Positions 44,532 to 56,210 of a stretch of 64,000 nt of DNA are shown here, piece after piece. A model generated the notes under the pieces. That model was not told the DNA's origin. It made no database searches and was given only the letters and a program-made list of their open reading frames with translations. How positions within the stretch are numbered: the first letter of the stretch is position 1; each line of letters begins with the position of its first letter. Position numbers and translations under genes: made by a program. The DNA comes from Cryptomeria japonica (Eukaryota; Streptophyta; Pinopsida; Cupressales; Cupressaceae): the NCBI RefSeq assembly GCF_030272615.1, contig NC_081405.1:610449065-610513064 (forward strand), given 5' to 3'.

Positions 44532-45308
44532 TTAAAGTGACATTTTATCCCACCTTTGATGGTGTTCAAGATAGGTGCACAAACATGGATAAAACATCTA
44601 ATGAACTTCCTATAAAAAGAAGGCAAACCATGGAAACTTCTTACATCTCCTATTGACTTAGGAGTAGGCCAATTCACTATTGCTTCCACTTTTGATGGAT
44701 CCATTTTAAAAACCTTGAGAAACTACAAAACCAAGATACACCAATTCAGTTTTGAGAAACTCACATTTATCCAAGTTGATTATCAAATATTATTAATGTA
44801 GCTTCCTCAAAACTTGATTCAAATGTTTGATATGCTCTTCCTTTGACCTGCTAAAAATCAGAATGTCATCAATATAAACAATCAAAAACTTACCAATGAA
44901 CTCTGCAAGAACTTCATTCATGAGTCTCTTGAAGGTGCTAGGTGCATTTGTGAGGCCAAAGGGCATCACCAACCATTCATATAGCCCCTCATTTTTTTTA
45001 AAGTTTGTCTTCCATTCATCAATAGGTCTGATCCTAATTTGACGATAACCTGATTTCAAATCCACCTTAGAATAGTAGCAAACTCCACCTAGATAGTCCA
45101 TTAGATCCTCAATCCTTGGCATTGGGAGCCAGTATCTAATTGTGATTTTATTTATGGTCCTTGAATCAATGCACATCCTCCCCTTTCCATCTTTCTTAGG
45201 TGCCACAATAGTAGGCACTGCACATGGACTTAAACTCTTCTTTATCAAACCTTTATCTAGCAATTCCTGCACTTGCTTTGCTATTTCCTCATCTTGAGTA
45301 GGTTTCAT
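44532..45308 (-). pseudogene. Gypsy reverse transcriptase
   Basis: Open 45308-44793: VQELLDKGLIKKSLSPCAVP, VAPKKDGKGRMCIDSRTINK, YYSKVDLKSGYRQIRI, MPFGLTNAPSTFKRLMNEVL and the active site IVYIDDILIFSRS. The thumb and connection follow in 44704-44532 (VEAIVNWPTPKSIGDVRSFH). The catalytic Asp residues are all present, so the RT core itself is intact; the polyprotein is broken around it. Confidence 0.92.
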
Positions 45309-45892
45309 TTTGTAAACAGCCTGTTTGGAAAATTTGAACTATATATGAGGTCTATCTGATGGTTAACATATCTCATAGGGGGTAAGGCATCTGGTATCTC
45401 ATTGACAACTATGTCTTTGTACTGGTCTAGCAAGGTCTGCACCTCTTGAGGTATCACTGATTTGATTTTAGTCTTTGTCTCTTCTTTGGGTTTCACTATG
45501 AGAGCACATCCTTGGTTCCCTTCATGCTTAAACAATTTCAAGAAATATTTCCCACTGAGCAACATAACACTTTCAATCCAACATTTATTTCTTCATCCAA
45601 ATCAATCAAGGGGTCTATTTGAAACTTTCTACCATCCTTGGTGATAACATAGGAATTCTTCTCCCCATCATGTATGGCTTTGACATCATACTGCCAAGGG
45701 TGTCCCAACAACAAGTGACATGCATCCATGGGTAATATGTCACATAGCACTCTATCCTTATAATCTCCTATTTCAAAATCTACCCAAGCTTTCTCTCTAC
45801 AAGCACATGCTGACCTTTACTCAACTAAGACATCTTATAGGGGGTGGTATATGGTAGCCTTTTCAATTTTAGTTTGTCTACCATCTTAACTG
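45309..45892 (-). pseudogene. Gypsy protease and linker
   Basis: 45750-45538 reads VLCDILPMDACHLLLGHPWQ then YDVKAIHDG, the standard C-terminal part of plant Gypsy protease; 45565-45309 gives VQTLLDQYKDIVVNEIPDAL before RT. The protease active-site triad region upstream (about 45800-45890) is too decayed to read. Confidence 0.75.
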
Positions 45893-47212
45893 CTACAATA
45901 TTCTCAATAACTCTGAATCCACTATAACTTTACAAATTTTACCATGAGATCTACCAGTGGTTTTGAAAAGTGTCTTCCTTTGTGTAGGTTCTTTGAACTT
46001 TGGTACCTTCAACAAGGTCCTTCTTAGCATTAGACTCTCTCCATCTAGGACTGCCATGCCTTGGTGATTGGTGAGATAACACTTTGACAATCTTCTTCTT
46101 GCATGAACTGAGTTCTCTTGTCTCCCATGTGAGAGCTTGAATTATTTCCAGGATACTGACTCATGGTATGCCCCACTTGATGGTATGCCCCACTTGATGA
46201 CAATGGTAGCATTTTCCAATGAAGACTATGGTTCCTCTTCCCGAATTGCCAAATCTGCCTCTATATCAATTTCTCCCTCTAGAGTTGCCTCTAAACTATC
46301 CTCCTTTCTTGGGATTATCACCACTATTCTTTGATTGATTTCCTTCTTCATTCTTGCTGGGAATATAGCTTCTTCCAAAGGTGCCTCTTCCTTTGAAACC
46401 TCTGCCACCTCTGCCCCTTTGATTATGTTAACCTTTCCTTTTGATCTTATCTTCTCCTCTTAAGGCTAACTGAAATCATTTATGGACTATGTTAGATGCT
46501 ATCATGTTGATCTCATCTTGAATGATTTGTCTAAGGCCATTTAAGTACCTTGCAACCTTCTCCACTTCTTCCTATTGCTTACTAGCTTTTAGTGTAATTT
46601 TTTTGAACTCCTTTGTATAGGTACTCACATCCATTTCTCTTTGTTTCAAATTCTGCAACTTCTTGTGCATGTGCACCTCATAATCTATAGGTAGGAATTG
46701 AGTTTTAATCCTGATCTTCATTCTCTACCAAGAGGCAATCTTCTTCTCTGGGTTTGTTCTCTTTCTTCTTGTGTCATGTTCCACCATACTAGGGCTAATC
46801 CCTTCAATCTTGACTTGGCCAAATTGACCCTCTTTTCTTTTGCAACTTGCTTATATTAAAAAATGATTGTTCAAGGATTCTATCTAATCCAATAACTCTT
46901 CTCCATTTAGGCTTCCATTGTAGATAGGTAAACCTTCCATGTTGTCTTTATTGAGTGACTTCAGGGCATCCAAGAAGATATATTGTTCTTTGTCCAACTC
47001 CTTCTTTTATGGTATGACTCCTATCACATCTGCATCTTCATCATCAGTTTCATCACCCAATTTAGTGACTTTGCCCTTGCCTTTCTTGGTTTCTTGCTCT
47101 CAGGCTTCACTTAGAATGTCTTGGACCAACTTCCTGATTGCCTTTGGTGGCATGCTGTTAGCTTTTGACTCTACCTTTGGGTCTGACATACACCACTTTG
47201 TTCAATCAAATG
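45893..47212 (-). pseudogene. Gypsy gag remnant with zinc knuckle
   Basis: Near 46210-46150 the minus strand reads C-H-Q-V-G-H-T, part of a CCHC knuckle, with an 18-base local duplication (ATCAAGTGGGGCATACC twice, 46159-46200) that breaks it. An Arg/Glu-rich stretch (46408-46226) precedes it and decayed gag with many stops runs to the leader at 47212. Confidence 0.6.
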
Positions 47213-47224
47213 GTTTTGATACCA
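47213..47224 (-). promoter_or_regulatory. Primer-binding site of the Gypsy element
   Basis: Minus strand TGGTATCAAAAC, close to the initiator-Met tRNA complement TGGTATCAGAGC, three bases inside the 5' LTR. Confidence 0.75.
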
Positions 47225-47227
47225 ATT

Positions 47228-48771
47228 TGATGTAGAGTGACTTGTCTCTCACCGTTTTGTCCTGCATTGTCTAGGTATCCCCTTCAAGCTACACAAGAAC
47301 CATCCAATTATTCTACACATCACAACCTCCAAGGGTCTACAAGACTTACCCTCTCTGACCTTTGCAAGGTCCTTAGGCTAGGGAAATATCTTGTTGTTTT
47401 GTCAGTTCCATTCTCTTGCTTAGGAAACCTTGTTTTCCCACTCCCTTTCACACCCAATATGAGAGTTCAACCCTTCTACCACAAGATATTCATTCCCCAA
47501 ACTACACACATAAGGATGAATGTTCTTGTATGGATTCCCAACCCTAATCCTTCCTCAATAACTTTGACATTTAACAATTCCAAGCTTCACAAGCAAACTA
47601 CACTTTGAGGCCTAAATAGGAGACCTAATTCTAGTAGCCCTGTCAGTAGGGTATTCTATGATCATCTAAAAATATTCCCTAACAACCCTATGAACCCTTT
47701 GGCATTCTAGACAACCTTTTAGGGTTTTTTCTTTAACATATCTAACCATTATAGGGCTAATTAGGCCTAATTGCCCCTTCCTAGGCCTAAAAAGTAGGGA
47801 TTTGCTCAACCACCTTCACCAGTCCTATTGCCTGAGTGAATTGATGATGGTTATGGGTATGTGCTTCCAAGGGGATTTCTAATCCAACCTTTCTTCATCT
47901 CCATCCACCGTATTCACCCAATTAGGGCATTTTATCCATGTTACCTAATGCTTGCCAACTCAATGTGCCAAGCCTAGGGTATGGTGGCAAATATTTTTTT
48001 AGCTTCCCCTGACTCAAAACCAAAAATAAAACATAGTATATAATGCAACCTAACATTCCACAAGATTTCAGAGTGGGTATCCACCATGGAACGTTAGGGT
48101 GGAGCCATTTTGCTCTCAAAACCCTAGTGTTTAGGGCTTTTGAACCAGCCTGAAACAAAATAAAGATTATTTGCAACCTACAACACTTCAAGACTCCAAA
48201 TCAAAAAAAAAATGAAGGTAAGACACCAGTCTAACATTCCATGTCCTTGTTTTGGAATTCTCAATCCGTACAGGTCGTACAAACTTGCAAAGAACAGACA
48301 ATAACTTGATAGAACACACCAAATGGAGAAACCAAAATTATTTTATTTTCTTCAGATATTCAACAACCTATTATCATCCATTTTTCCAAGCCTTATATTG
48401 GCCTTGGAGTAGTTACATATGCTCACAACCGATTGTGTCAACCAACTAGCTGTTGGTGTATGAAAATGTTGCAAAGTTTCTATGAGCAACTTTTGCAATT
48501 TGTTGCATAGTTGAGAAACTTTTCTCAAACCCAAACTTCAAAACAACATCAACAAACCTACATTAACCCAAAAACAACTTATCCTATTAAGCTCTCTACC
48601 TGGCACCCTTAAGAGCTCACATGCCAACACTGGCCAAACAAAGACTCTTAGGGCCCTTCCAATAATTTGAGCTCACACTGAATGGCCTTTTGGCCTTATG
48701 ACAAAACTAAAAACATGATTCCAACATCTTGGAAACAAACTTAACAAAAATTGCTAAGTGTCCCTACACCA
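47228..48771 (-). repeat. 5' LTR of the Gypsy element
   Basis: 1544 bp, from TGGTGTAGGGACAC (48771 on the minus strand) to TCTACATCA (47228). Differs from the 3' LTR by many substitutions and indels, indicating an old insertion. Confidence 0.88.
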
Positions 48772-48776
48772 ATAAC

Positions 48777-49549
48777 TCAAGTTAGCAAAGCATTCCAATG
48801 TGATTGCATTATTGTATAATTTTTTTCTTTATGATAAAAAATTATTTGATCAACTAAACTGAAGAGTAATTCCTTCATTCAAATTGAGAAGTTGAGACAT
48901 CCTAAAAAGAAGGCACCCAAAAACTGCGAAAAATATAGTCTCAATAAAATAGTGATATCTCCCTCATTTCTCAACAAAATTCAAAAATTCAAAATGATAT
49001 GAAAAGTATACTTAAAGGGATAAAAACCCTTTTCAGGGTTTGGTGAGATTTGTAATAAAGAAGGATAAGTTTACATCAAAAAATGACTAAGATAGGTGGT
49101 GGGTTGAAGGACAACAACTTCAATTTTCTCAATGTTTTGTAAACTCCCCTTTTGAAAGTGGATTGGTTGGATAGATGTGGAATGAGAATTATATAAATAT
49201 ACTGTAATCAATCAAGAAAAGGGGTGGATTAGAAAGGCTTGTTTCAGCCTGAGGAAATAGGATAGACTAGTTTCATTTCCAGCAATGTATTTTCAATAAT
49301 TTCTAAGAGTAAATTTGAATTCAAGCAAGTATTTTCTTTCTATCACGTGTGAATTATTTTAGCCTTTTCAATTCATGGAAGTGTGGCTTAGATTATCCTT
49401 TTCTTTCATGCAAGTGTGCCTTCGATTAGATTTCATTTACTACAAGTTAGAATAGACTGTCAAACAAGTTTTATTCATTTTGTTTTGCATATAACCATGG
49501 AAACCGCCTTGGATTGATAAATTAAATGATGAGGATTACAATGACCCCA
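48777..49549 (+). repeat. Right LTR, second part, of the candidate element
   Basis: Continues the repeat interrupted at 40951 and matches 38424-39189. Ends ATGACCCCA. Confidence 0.75.
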
Positions 49550-49625
49550 TCATCTAATTAGAAACCTAACACTTTAATGAAATCAAGAGACTTTACAACC
49601 ACAATCTATTCTTTGTTGATCTCTT

Positions 49626-50508
49626 TGTTGGAATCCAAGAACATTGAGAGGGGGGTGAATGAACGTTCTACCGAAATGATCAATTTTAACCTTATTAAAG
49701 CATGCATTCACCAACCGGTATTATCGGTACATATATAATTGAAAGAAGTAAAGAATCCAATAAGCCAATCACATAAATTAATACCATAACACAGTGAATT
49801 ATACATGGAAAACCTCAAAGATGAAAAACTATGGTGGATTTGTGACCCACAATATCAATCCACTAGCCATATGAAGAGATATTACAAAATACAGGGGGCT
49901 GCACTTGCAGGAAGGCTTACAGCCTAGAGCACATTGCTCAATCACAAAAGGAGCCTCAGTGAGTACATACAAATCTAGACTACAATCCAGAGAAATAATT
50001 GAACTGCAAAGATAACATCTTCTATGCCTGAATACAGTTTCGGTTAAGCTTTGTCTGTTCGGTCTGAAACCCTAAACCTTTACCGGAATACCCTCTTACA
50101 TAAACTTTGCATTACAAAACATTATCACATTCTCGTATCCTTCCATATTACAAAATGATCTAATCAACTAGCCTATGTACCCCTTGCAATCCATCATGTC
50201 TTATGTCGGCTTGCAAAGATAATTACAATATTAATCTACATGTCATCTTAATAACATAAATACATATATATATAAAATAATTGATGATCCCAGATCTCCC
50301 AAAATGATGTCGACCTCCAATACTAATAACCTAATTGTAAACCATGTTGGCCTGCAATGTCAGTAACCAAACAATTCCATCCAACCTGTCAATGCCGATG
50401 TCGGTGAAGTGTCTGTCAATACACTACTAAACCAAAATATGAAGCCAAAACATGTTGCCATCAATGACAACATATTGAAACCAACCAATTGAGTTTCAAT
50501 TTCTAACA
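49626..50508 (-). repeat. 3' LTR of the pol-less element
   Basis: Minus strand TGTTAGAAATTGAAACTC to GGATTCCAACA. Collinear with 55344-56205. Confidence 0.9.
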
Positions 50509-50745
50509 ATCTCCCCCTTTGGCATTGATGGCAACACTCAGTGAAAAGTGATCATAGTTTCCATCTGTCGGTTTCATCCTGAGCCTACTCCCCTGAGCTG
50601 AATATCCATCTAAACAAAGTACTGCATACCTCCAAATCTCTTAAATATTTTTCACCTATACTCCCCCTTTAACATCAATGCCAAAAATAACAAAAACCAG
50701 GACAAAGAATGAAAGACTATACAAAGAATGTCCCCAAAATATACC

Positions 50746-53148
50746 TTACCAGAGCTGAATACACTTGAAAATTTTTGGATAGGCCTTCTCCAAAACCTCT
50801 AGATAGGTACCCCAACCAGATTTGAAAGTGTTGGAAATAGATACAAGTCTATTAAGCATATGGCCATATGACACTTTCTCATTAAGCTCTGTCGGTGTGG
50901 GCTTACCAACCATATCTATACACTCCTTATGTAAACTTAATGAATCCAACTCGGGACTCACCAATCCTCTAAGACTTCTTTCTCTCCTTATGATTTTATC
51001 TTTTTCTCTCTCAAGAGATAAAACTTGGCCTTCCAAAACCAAAATCTGACCATCAATAGATGTAGTTAATGAATGTGAACCATCAAAAGAATTGACTATA
51101 CCTACAATCTCCTCCTAAATATCCTTAATCCTTTTATCTTTCTTTGCAGTAAGTAAACCTATGTTACAACATACTTTGTAAATATTAGTACACTACCTCA
51201 AAGCATTATCAACCAATTTCAACTTATCATTAATCTCCTTCCTCTCCGACTCAATCATCTGATCAAATGTTTCTCTCTTTGCCTATGTAAATCTCTCCAA
51301 TGCCTATCGGTTTGATATCTACTTTAAAGACAGAAAGTCCTTTGAAATGTGCTCAATGATTGTCTTAATCTTACCAAATGGGTTTTCTTCTTTGTCAAAT
51401 TTGCACTCCGGGACAAGTCTATGCCAAATAGGGATAGACTGATCAATAATGCCTTTGTCCATAGATCCTTCCTTCATCATTTTTTGTGCAGTCATCATCA
51501 TGAGTTCAGTAGAACTCATATCTGTAATGCTTTTCTTTTCAACCTACGAGTTGTCAATTGACAACAATTATGGGCTCACTATCGGTTCCCTATTGGATTC
51601 CTCTTTCTTCTCCTCTGATTGTTTAACTTTATAGCTTCCTCACTTGCACCGGTGGCTTCACCACTTGGTGTAGTCTCAGTAACTACCGGTTCCTCCCTAA
51701 GAACTGTGTCCTCAACCTGTACATTCTGATCCAGAGGACTATTATCCTCGACATTAGTAACATGTACACTCGCAGCCTTTACACTCTATGTATCTGCTGC
51801 TATCTCAACATTTTCCTGTACATTTATTTCTACCGAGGGCTCTATATCCAATATCTTAATAGTTTTCAAAATTGAGGGTGAAGTACCCACAATACCTTTA
51901 CCTTTCCCTTCAACCTAGATTTCTATAGTATTTGTCTTAGGTTCCAGTGAAGTATAAAAACCATGGTTCACTGCAAAGAATTGAACCCATGCCTTGTGTG
52001 TCTCCTTGACTATCTCATTGACCCTACCTAACATAAGACTAATTATTAAGTGCTTGTTGTGGAAGATCTTCCTATCTGCAACCTCAAGTGACATGTTGAT
52101 CTCCTCTGAAGTAATAGAAACACAAATAGATAACAACTTCTGAATCTTTATATGTCTATCCTCTTCCATTGTTGATAATCTTCTAGCATCTAAAATATCA
52201 TATAACTGTGTCAGTATTTGGTTTTCAATTTCTAACAAGGCTTTCTTATAAATATTTAAATAGAATAAAACTACTTCCTCGACTTCTCTATTACTAGATA
52301 CAAGTGCCAGATCAATGTCATCCTTCTTTTTTCTTCTTCCAGTGCCGAAAGGGGTTGAAGGTGTTTCCTTTGGAACTCATTTATGTGTCAGTACCCTGAT
52401 AGAAACTTTCCTAACCGATTGTTTCTTTTCTTTACCTTAGTCTCTTCACTTTTCTTTCTCAATACCCTTTTGAATTCCAAGGGTGTGTCATCATCAAATC
52501 CGGATTCTGCTGCAATAGGCTCAATGAATAATTCTGGCTCTTTTCTCTTCCTTCCTTTCTCTAGAATAACATAAATTAATTCTTTGATATCCTATGAAAC
52601 TTATTCCACAAACTTTCTTGCCTTGCCCTGCTACTTCTCCCTCTTCTTCCGGTTGAACCCAGTTTCAACCTCTTACTTCTTCTTCTTAGTAGTACTAAAG
52701 TTTTTATAGTTTCATCAATAGGTGCATCAATCAACAACTGTGCATAAGCATCTAGAATATGTGCATCAACTTAATAACACATTTTCTCAATCCAAATCTT
52801 CCACGGTCTGACTGCCTCTATCAAAGTTTCATCTTTCTTAACCATGAAGCATATCTTGATTGATTATTTCTCAACAGTTTGCTTTGGAACTCTCTCCCTA
52901 AAATTCATATCCTTTTGAAATGCCTTAAAGTAACCCCAAACGTTTTCATCTTGTTGACTACCCAATGTAGCAATAGATTGTTTTAGTTGTCTCCCTACCG
53001 GCATATCAAATACCCATTGTCTCTTCCCAAAACCAGGAATCTCATTAATGAAAAAAAACATTAAACAAACAATTAGCTTACCATAGCAGAATGTTCCTTT
53101 CTTCTCTCCTTTGATCTTCCCTAGGTTAATTAACAATTCATCCAACAT
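50746..53148 (-). pseudogene. C-terminal coiled-coil frame of the pol-less element
   Basis: Minus-strand pieces 53148-52864, 52238-51915, 51519-51319 and 51042-50746 are separated by stops but read as one protein: GKRQWVFDMPVGRQLKQSI, then an acidic Glu/Val/Thr-rich stretch (about 51900-51600), then heptad-like segments (LEREKDKIIRRERSLRGL). Similar in character to 876-1454 and 61058-61546. No enzyme motif is visible. Confidence 0.55.
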
Positions 53149-53329
53149 CCAACCATAGGGATCCAGCCTCTTATTTTCTCATCATTTTATGTGTTGCATA
53201 AATGCAAGACCTAGAAACAGAATTCAAACGGTTTGATTGAGTTACCTTGTAACCAATGACCATGCTTCTGAATCTGATATCTCTATCGGTGATAGTACTA
53301 ACCCTCATTGATCACTTGTTCGATGTTGT

Positions 53330-53840
53330 GTCAGTGATCTTGTTGACTAGTTCATTAGAAACCTTCTTTTCTTAGGACGTTGTCCAACCTGCAGTAAACC
53401 AGTGATTTCCCCGATGGCCTCCTTCGAGATCTTATATGGTATGTCCAACCAAATAAATTCTCCATGCACTCTTCTCAAAACATATCTAACAATCACATCT
53501 TCAAATTCCAGAATATCCAGAATGCTAATAAACCCTAGATCCTCAATATGTTGATACTCGGGCTTAATCTTTCCATAATCTCCCATTAACTCATTCATGT
53601 ACATTCTCTTAATATCATTGGTTCCCAAATCCTCAATATGACAGTGAATGTAAGCTCTGACATCTTCAACATATACAACTCCTTCTGGGACATGTCCAAA
53701 GTAGCAATATGTAGATATCACTTGAAAATCGGCTTAGGATGGTCCTTGACCTCAACAACAGTAGGATTTGCAATAAAAGTAGGTTTAAATGATGATCCCA
53801 CTTTCATGATGAAAGATAAATACCTGTGAACAGTTGATGG
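53330..53840 (-). pseudogene. Plant-transposon-protein-like domain of the pol-less element
   Basis: The open part 53721-53347 (124 codons) includes VYVEDVRAYIHCHIEDLG and FIWLDIPYKISKEAIGEITG, with the pattern I/V-x-I..x-I-x-E-I/V-T-G-L/M that recurs as KVEIDKGMIAEVTGMP at 60205-60255. Frame 53829-53722 continues upstream (PTFIANPTVVEVKDHPKPIF). I relate it tentatively to the Transposase_32-type domain found in many plant retroelement proteins; its role is unknown. Confidence 0.55.
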
Positions 53841-54229
53841 TGAAAAACCCTAAAGAACTCTTCCAATTGCTGGTGAAATCGCTCAAGAAGATATCAATCA
53901 CACTGAATCGGCTTAGACTTCCTCTAAATCGCTCTAAATGTGAAGAGATCAGAAATGAAGTGAATTCATCCTTTTAACCTCCAAGAAACCCTAATCCATC
54001 ATTGATATGAATGACTTCTAGTGAAAGATACTAGATCTCAATCAAAGATATTTTTGTCAAATAAGCATCTCCAATGTCTCAAACATCTTCTAGAACCTCT
54101 TCCTGGGGTATATGGATTATCATCATGAGTTTTTCCTACCTTTAAGGCATATGTTTTAGTTACCGGATGAGCTTTCTGTTGGTGCAGGAGCAACCTCCTC
54201 TGCTGATTGAGTAACCAGTGCATTTCTAT

Positions 54230-55328
54230 CTACTGGTTGTTCTTCTAACTTCCTGGCCCATTTCTTCATATTATATTGTCGGATTTCATTTACATTCTCT
54301 TTCCCTTTATCATTTGATCCATCATTATCAACCAATGAATTTCTACTTCTATAGAACTTAGCAATATGTCATGCCTCATTACATGCATAGCATGTAACAG
54401 TGTTCTTTTAAATTTCTTTGCTAAAACTGGTATAATTGTTTGACCTGCACTGATTAGCCATATGTCCAAATTTTCCACATGCGTAACATTTAACATTCAT
54501 TCTGCAATTTTTTATCTTTTGACCATACTTATTACATTTAGAACATTGACCAGGAGTAGAATCAAGGTTCTAATTTGCTCTATTTCTACATTTCCTAGCC
54601 ATGTGACCAAATTCATTACAAACAAAACATCTACCATTAAATTTATAAGCATTAAATTGCCTTACTAGTGCCTTATGGTTTTGATCTTCATTTGCAATAC
54701 CGGAACTCTCTCCTTGTTCAAATCCAAGTCCACTAGAATCTCCATTCTGTCTATGTCTCCTGAATAACTCATCAAGCTATGCTAAACTAACCTTGAATTT
54801 TTCTTTATCCTCACTTGCAATAGTCAGATCATCTCTAAGAATTATCATTTGTCTCTCAAGTTCTTGTTCATTACTTTGGAATTGTACTAAATCAGTTCTC
54901 AACATATCTTTTTCATGAACAAACCTACCACATTCATCAAAAAAAAAATCAGAGATACAACAAGATTTTCTTCCTTTTTCTTCATGTCCTCAATCTCTTT
55001 TGACATCCTCATATTATATCTTGCATTTAATTCCTCATAACCATGTTTCCCTGACTCAGCTTCAAACATCTTTCATTAAGTGCATCTTTCTCTTTATTAT
55101 CCTTATTATGCAAAAGTTCCTTCGTCCTAGCTTGAACAAATGACAACCTCTCCTATAAGACAAGAATGAATTCCTGAGCAGAATTCAATTCATCTTGTAA
55201 CTTCAATTTCTTCATCCTTTCAACATCATAATCTTCAAGTGCTACCTAAAGTTGCTTCTCCAAACTCATATCCATGGAATCCGGATTCAGGATCTTCCTC
55301 AAGCTATTAAACTTCCTCCGAGGCACAA
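54230..55328 (-). pseudogene. Gag-like protein with coiled coil and four zinc knuckles
   Basis: On the minus strand a Glu/Lys-rich coiled coil (54960-54740, ELERQMIILRDDLTIASEDK) leads to four CCHC-type modules: CFVCNEFGHMARKC (54639-54598), CSKCNKYGQKIKNC (about 54550), CYACGKFGHMANQC (54492-54449), CYACNEARHIAKFY (about 54393-54352). The first and third have all ligands; the second lacks the His, the fourth has lost the last Cys. Multiple knuckles point to nucleic-acid binding, as in gag. Several stops and one frameshift. Confidence 0.72.
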
Positions 55329-55343
55329 GGCTCCGATACCAAT

Positions 55344-56205
55344 AGTTGGAATCCAAGAACACTAAGAGGGGGGGTGAATCAGTGTTATACCAGAATGATC
55401 AATTTTAACCTTATTAAAACATGCATTCACCAACCGGTATACTGATACATATAGAATTGAAAGAAGTAAAGAAACCAATAAGCTAATCACATAAATGAAT
55501 ACCATAACACAAAGAATTATACGTGGAAAAAATCAAAGAGGAAAAGTCACGACGGGATTTGTGACCCACAATATCAATCCACTAGCCATATGAAGAAATA
55601 TTACAAAATATAGGGGCTTGTACTTTCTATAAGGCTTACAGCCTAGAGCACACTATTCAATCACAAAATGAGCCTCAATAACTACATAGAAATCTAGACT
55701 ACAATTCAGAGAAATCATTGAACTGCAAAGATAACATATTCTATACCTAAATACAATTTCGACTAAGATCTATCTATTCCGATCTGAAACCCTAAACCCT
55801 TACCAGAATACCCTTTTACATAAACTTTGCATTACAAAACATTATCACATTCTCCTATCCTTCCATATTATAAATTGATCTAATCAAGTAACCTATATAC
55901 CCCTTACAATCCATCATGCCTTATGTCAGCTCAATAATATAAATACATATATATCAAAAATAATTACCGATACTGGATCTCCCAAAATGATGTCAGCCTC
56001 TAATACCGATAACCTGATTGTAAACCATGTTGACCTGCAATTTTGGTAACCAAATAATTTCATCCAACCTACTGATAACGATGTCGGTGTCGATGAAGTG
56101 TTTGTCGGTACACTACTAAACCAAAATATGAAGCCGGAACATGTTACCATGTTGCCATCAATGACAACATATTGAAACCAACCAATCGAGTGTCAATTGT
56201 CAACA
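55344..56205 (-). repeat. 5' LTR of the pol-less element
   Basis: From TGTTGACAATTGACACTC (56205, minus) to the primer site at 55341. About 20 bases shorter than the 3' LTR, with scattered substitutions. Confidence 0.9.
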
Positions 56206-56210
56206 CTCTT

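Larger units (their letters stand above)
40952..48771 (-). mobile_element. Full-length chromodomain Gypsy (chromovirus) element, target duplication ATAAC
   Basis: LTRs 40952-42556 and 47228-48771 enclose 4.7 kb with gag, protease, RT, RNase H, integrase and a chromodomain-like C-terminus on the minus strand. The flanks ATAAC (40947-40951 and 48772-48776) match, and the other copy of the host repeat (near 38410-38430, AAAGATAACTCAA) shows the empty site. LTRs (minus) start TGGTGTA and end TCTACATCA. The integrase follows RT, defining Ty3/Gypsy. Many stops show it is inactive. Confidence 0.9.
37971..49549 (+). mobile_element. Candidate non-autonomous LTR element, right LTR split by a Gypsy insertion
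   Basis: Two long direct repeats with TG...CA ends, 37971-39189 (1219 bp) and 40496-40951 joined to 48777-49549 (about 1229 bp after removing the Gypsy element and one copy of its duplication), flank 1.3 kb of unique sequence. A purine tract GTGGAGAAGA lies just before the right repeat, as expected for plus orientation. A clear primer site and target duplication are lacking (flanks TCTTT and TCATC), so the LTR call is probable rather than certain. Confidence 0.65.
49626..56205 (-). mobile_element. Complete pol-less LTR element (LARD-like) with zinc knuckles, target duplication CTCTT
   Basis: LTRs 49626-50508 (883 bp) and 55344-56205 (862 bp), perfect 5 bp duplication CTCTT (49621-49625, 56206-56210), primer site TGGTATCGGAGCC (55341-55329, minus) and purine tract AAAGGGGGAGAT beside the 3' LTR (50520-50509). 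The 4.8 kb interior carries decayed frames for a coiled coil, four zinc knuckles, a plant-transposon-protein-like domain and more coiled coil, but no protease, RT, RNase H or integrase. It must be mobilised in trans. Confidence 0.9.
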
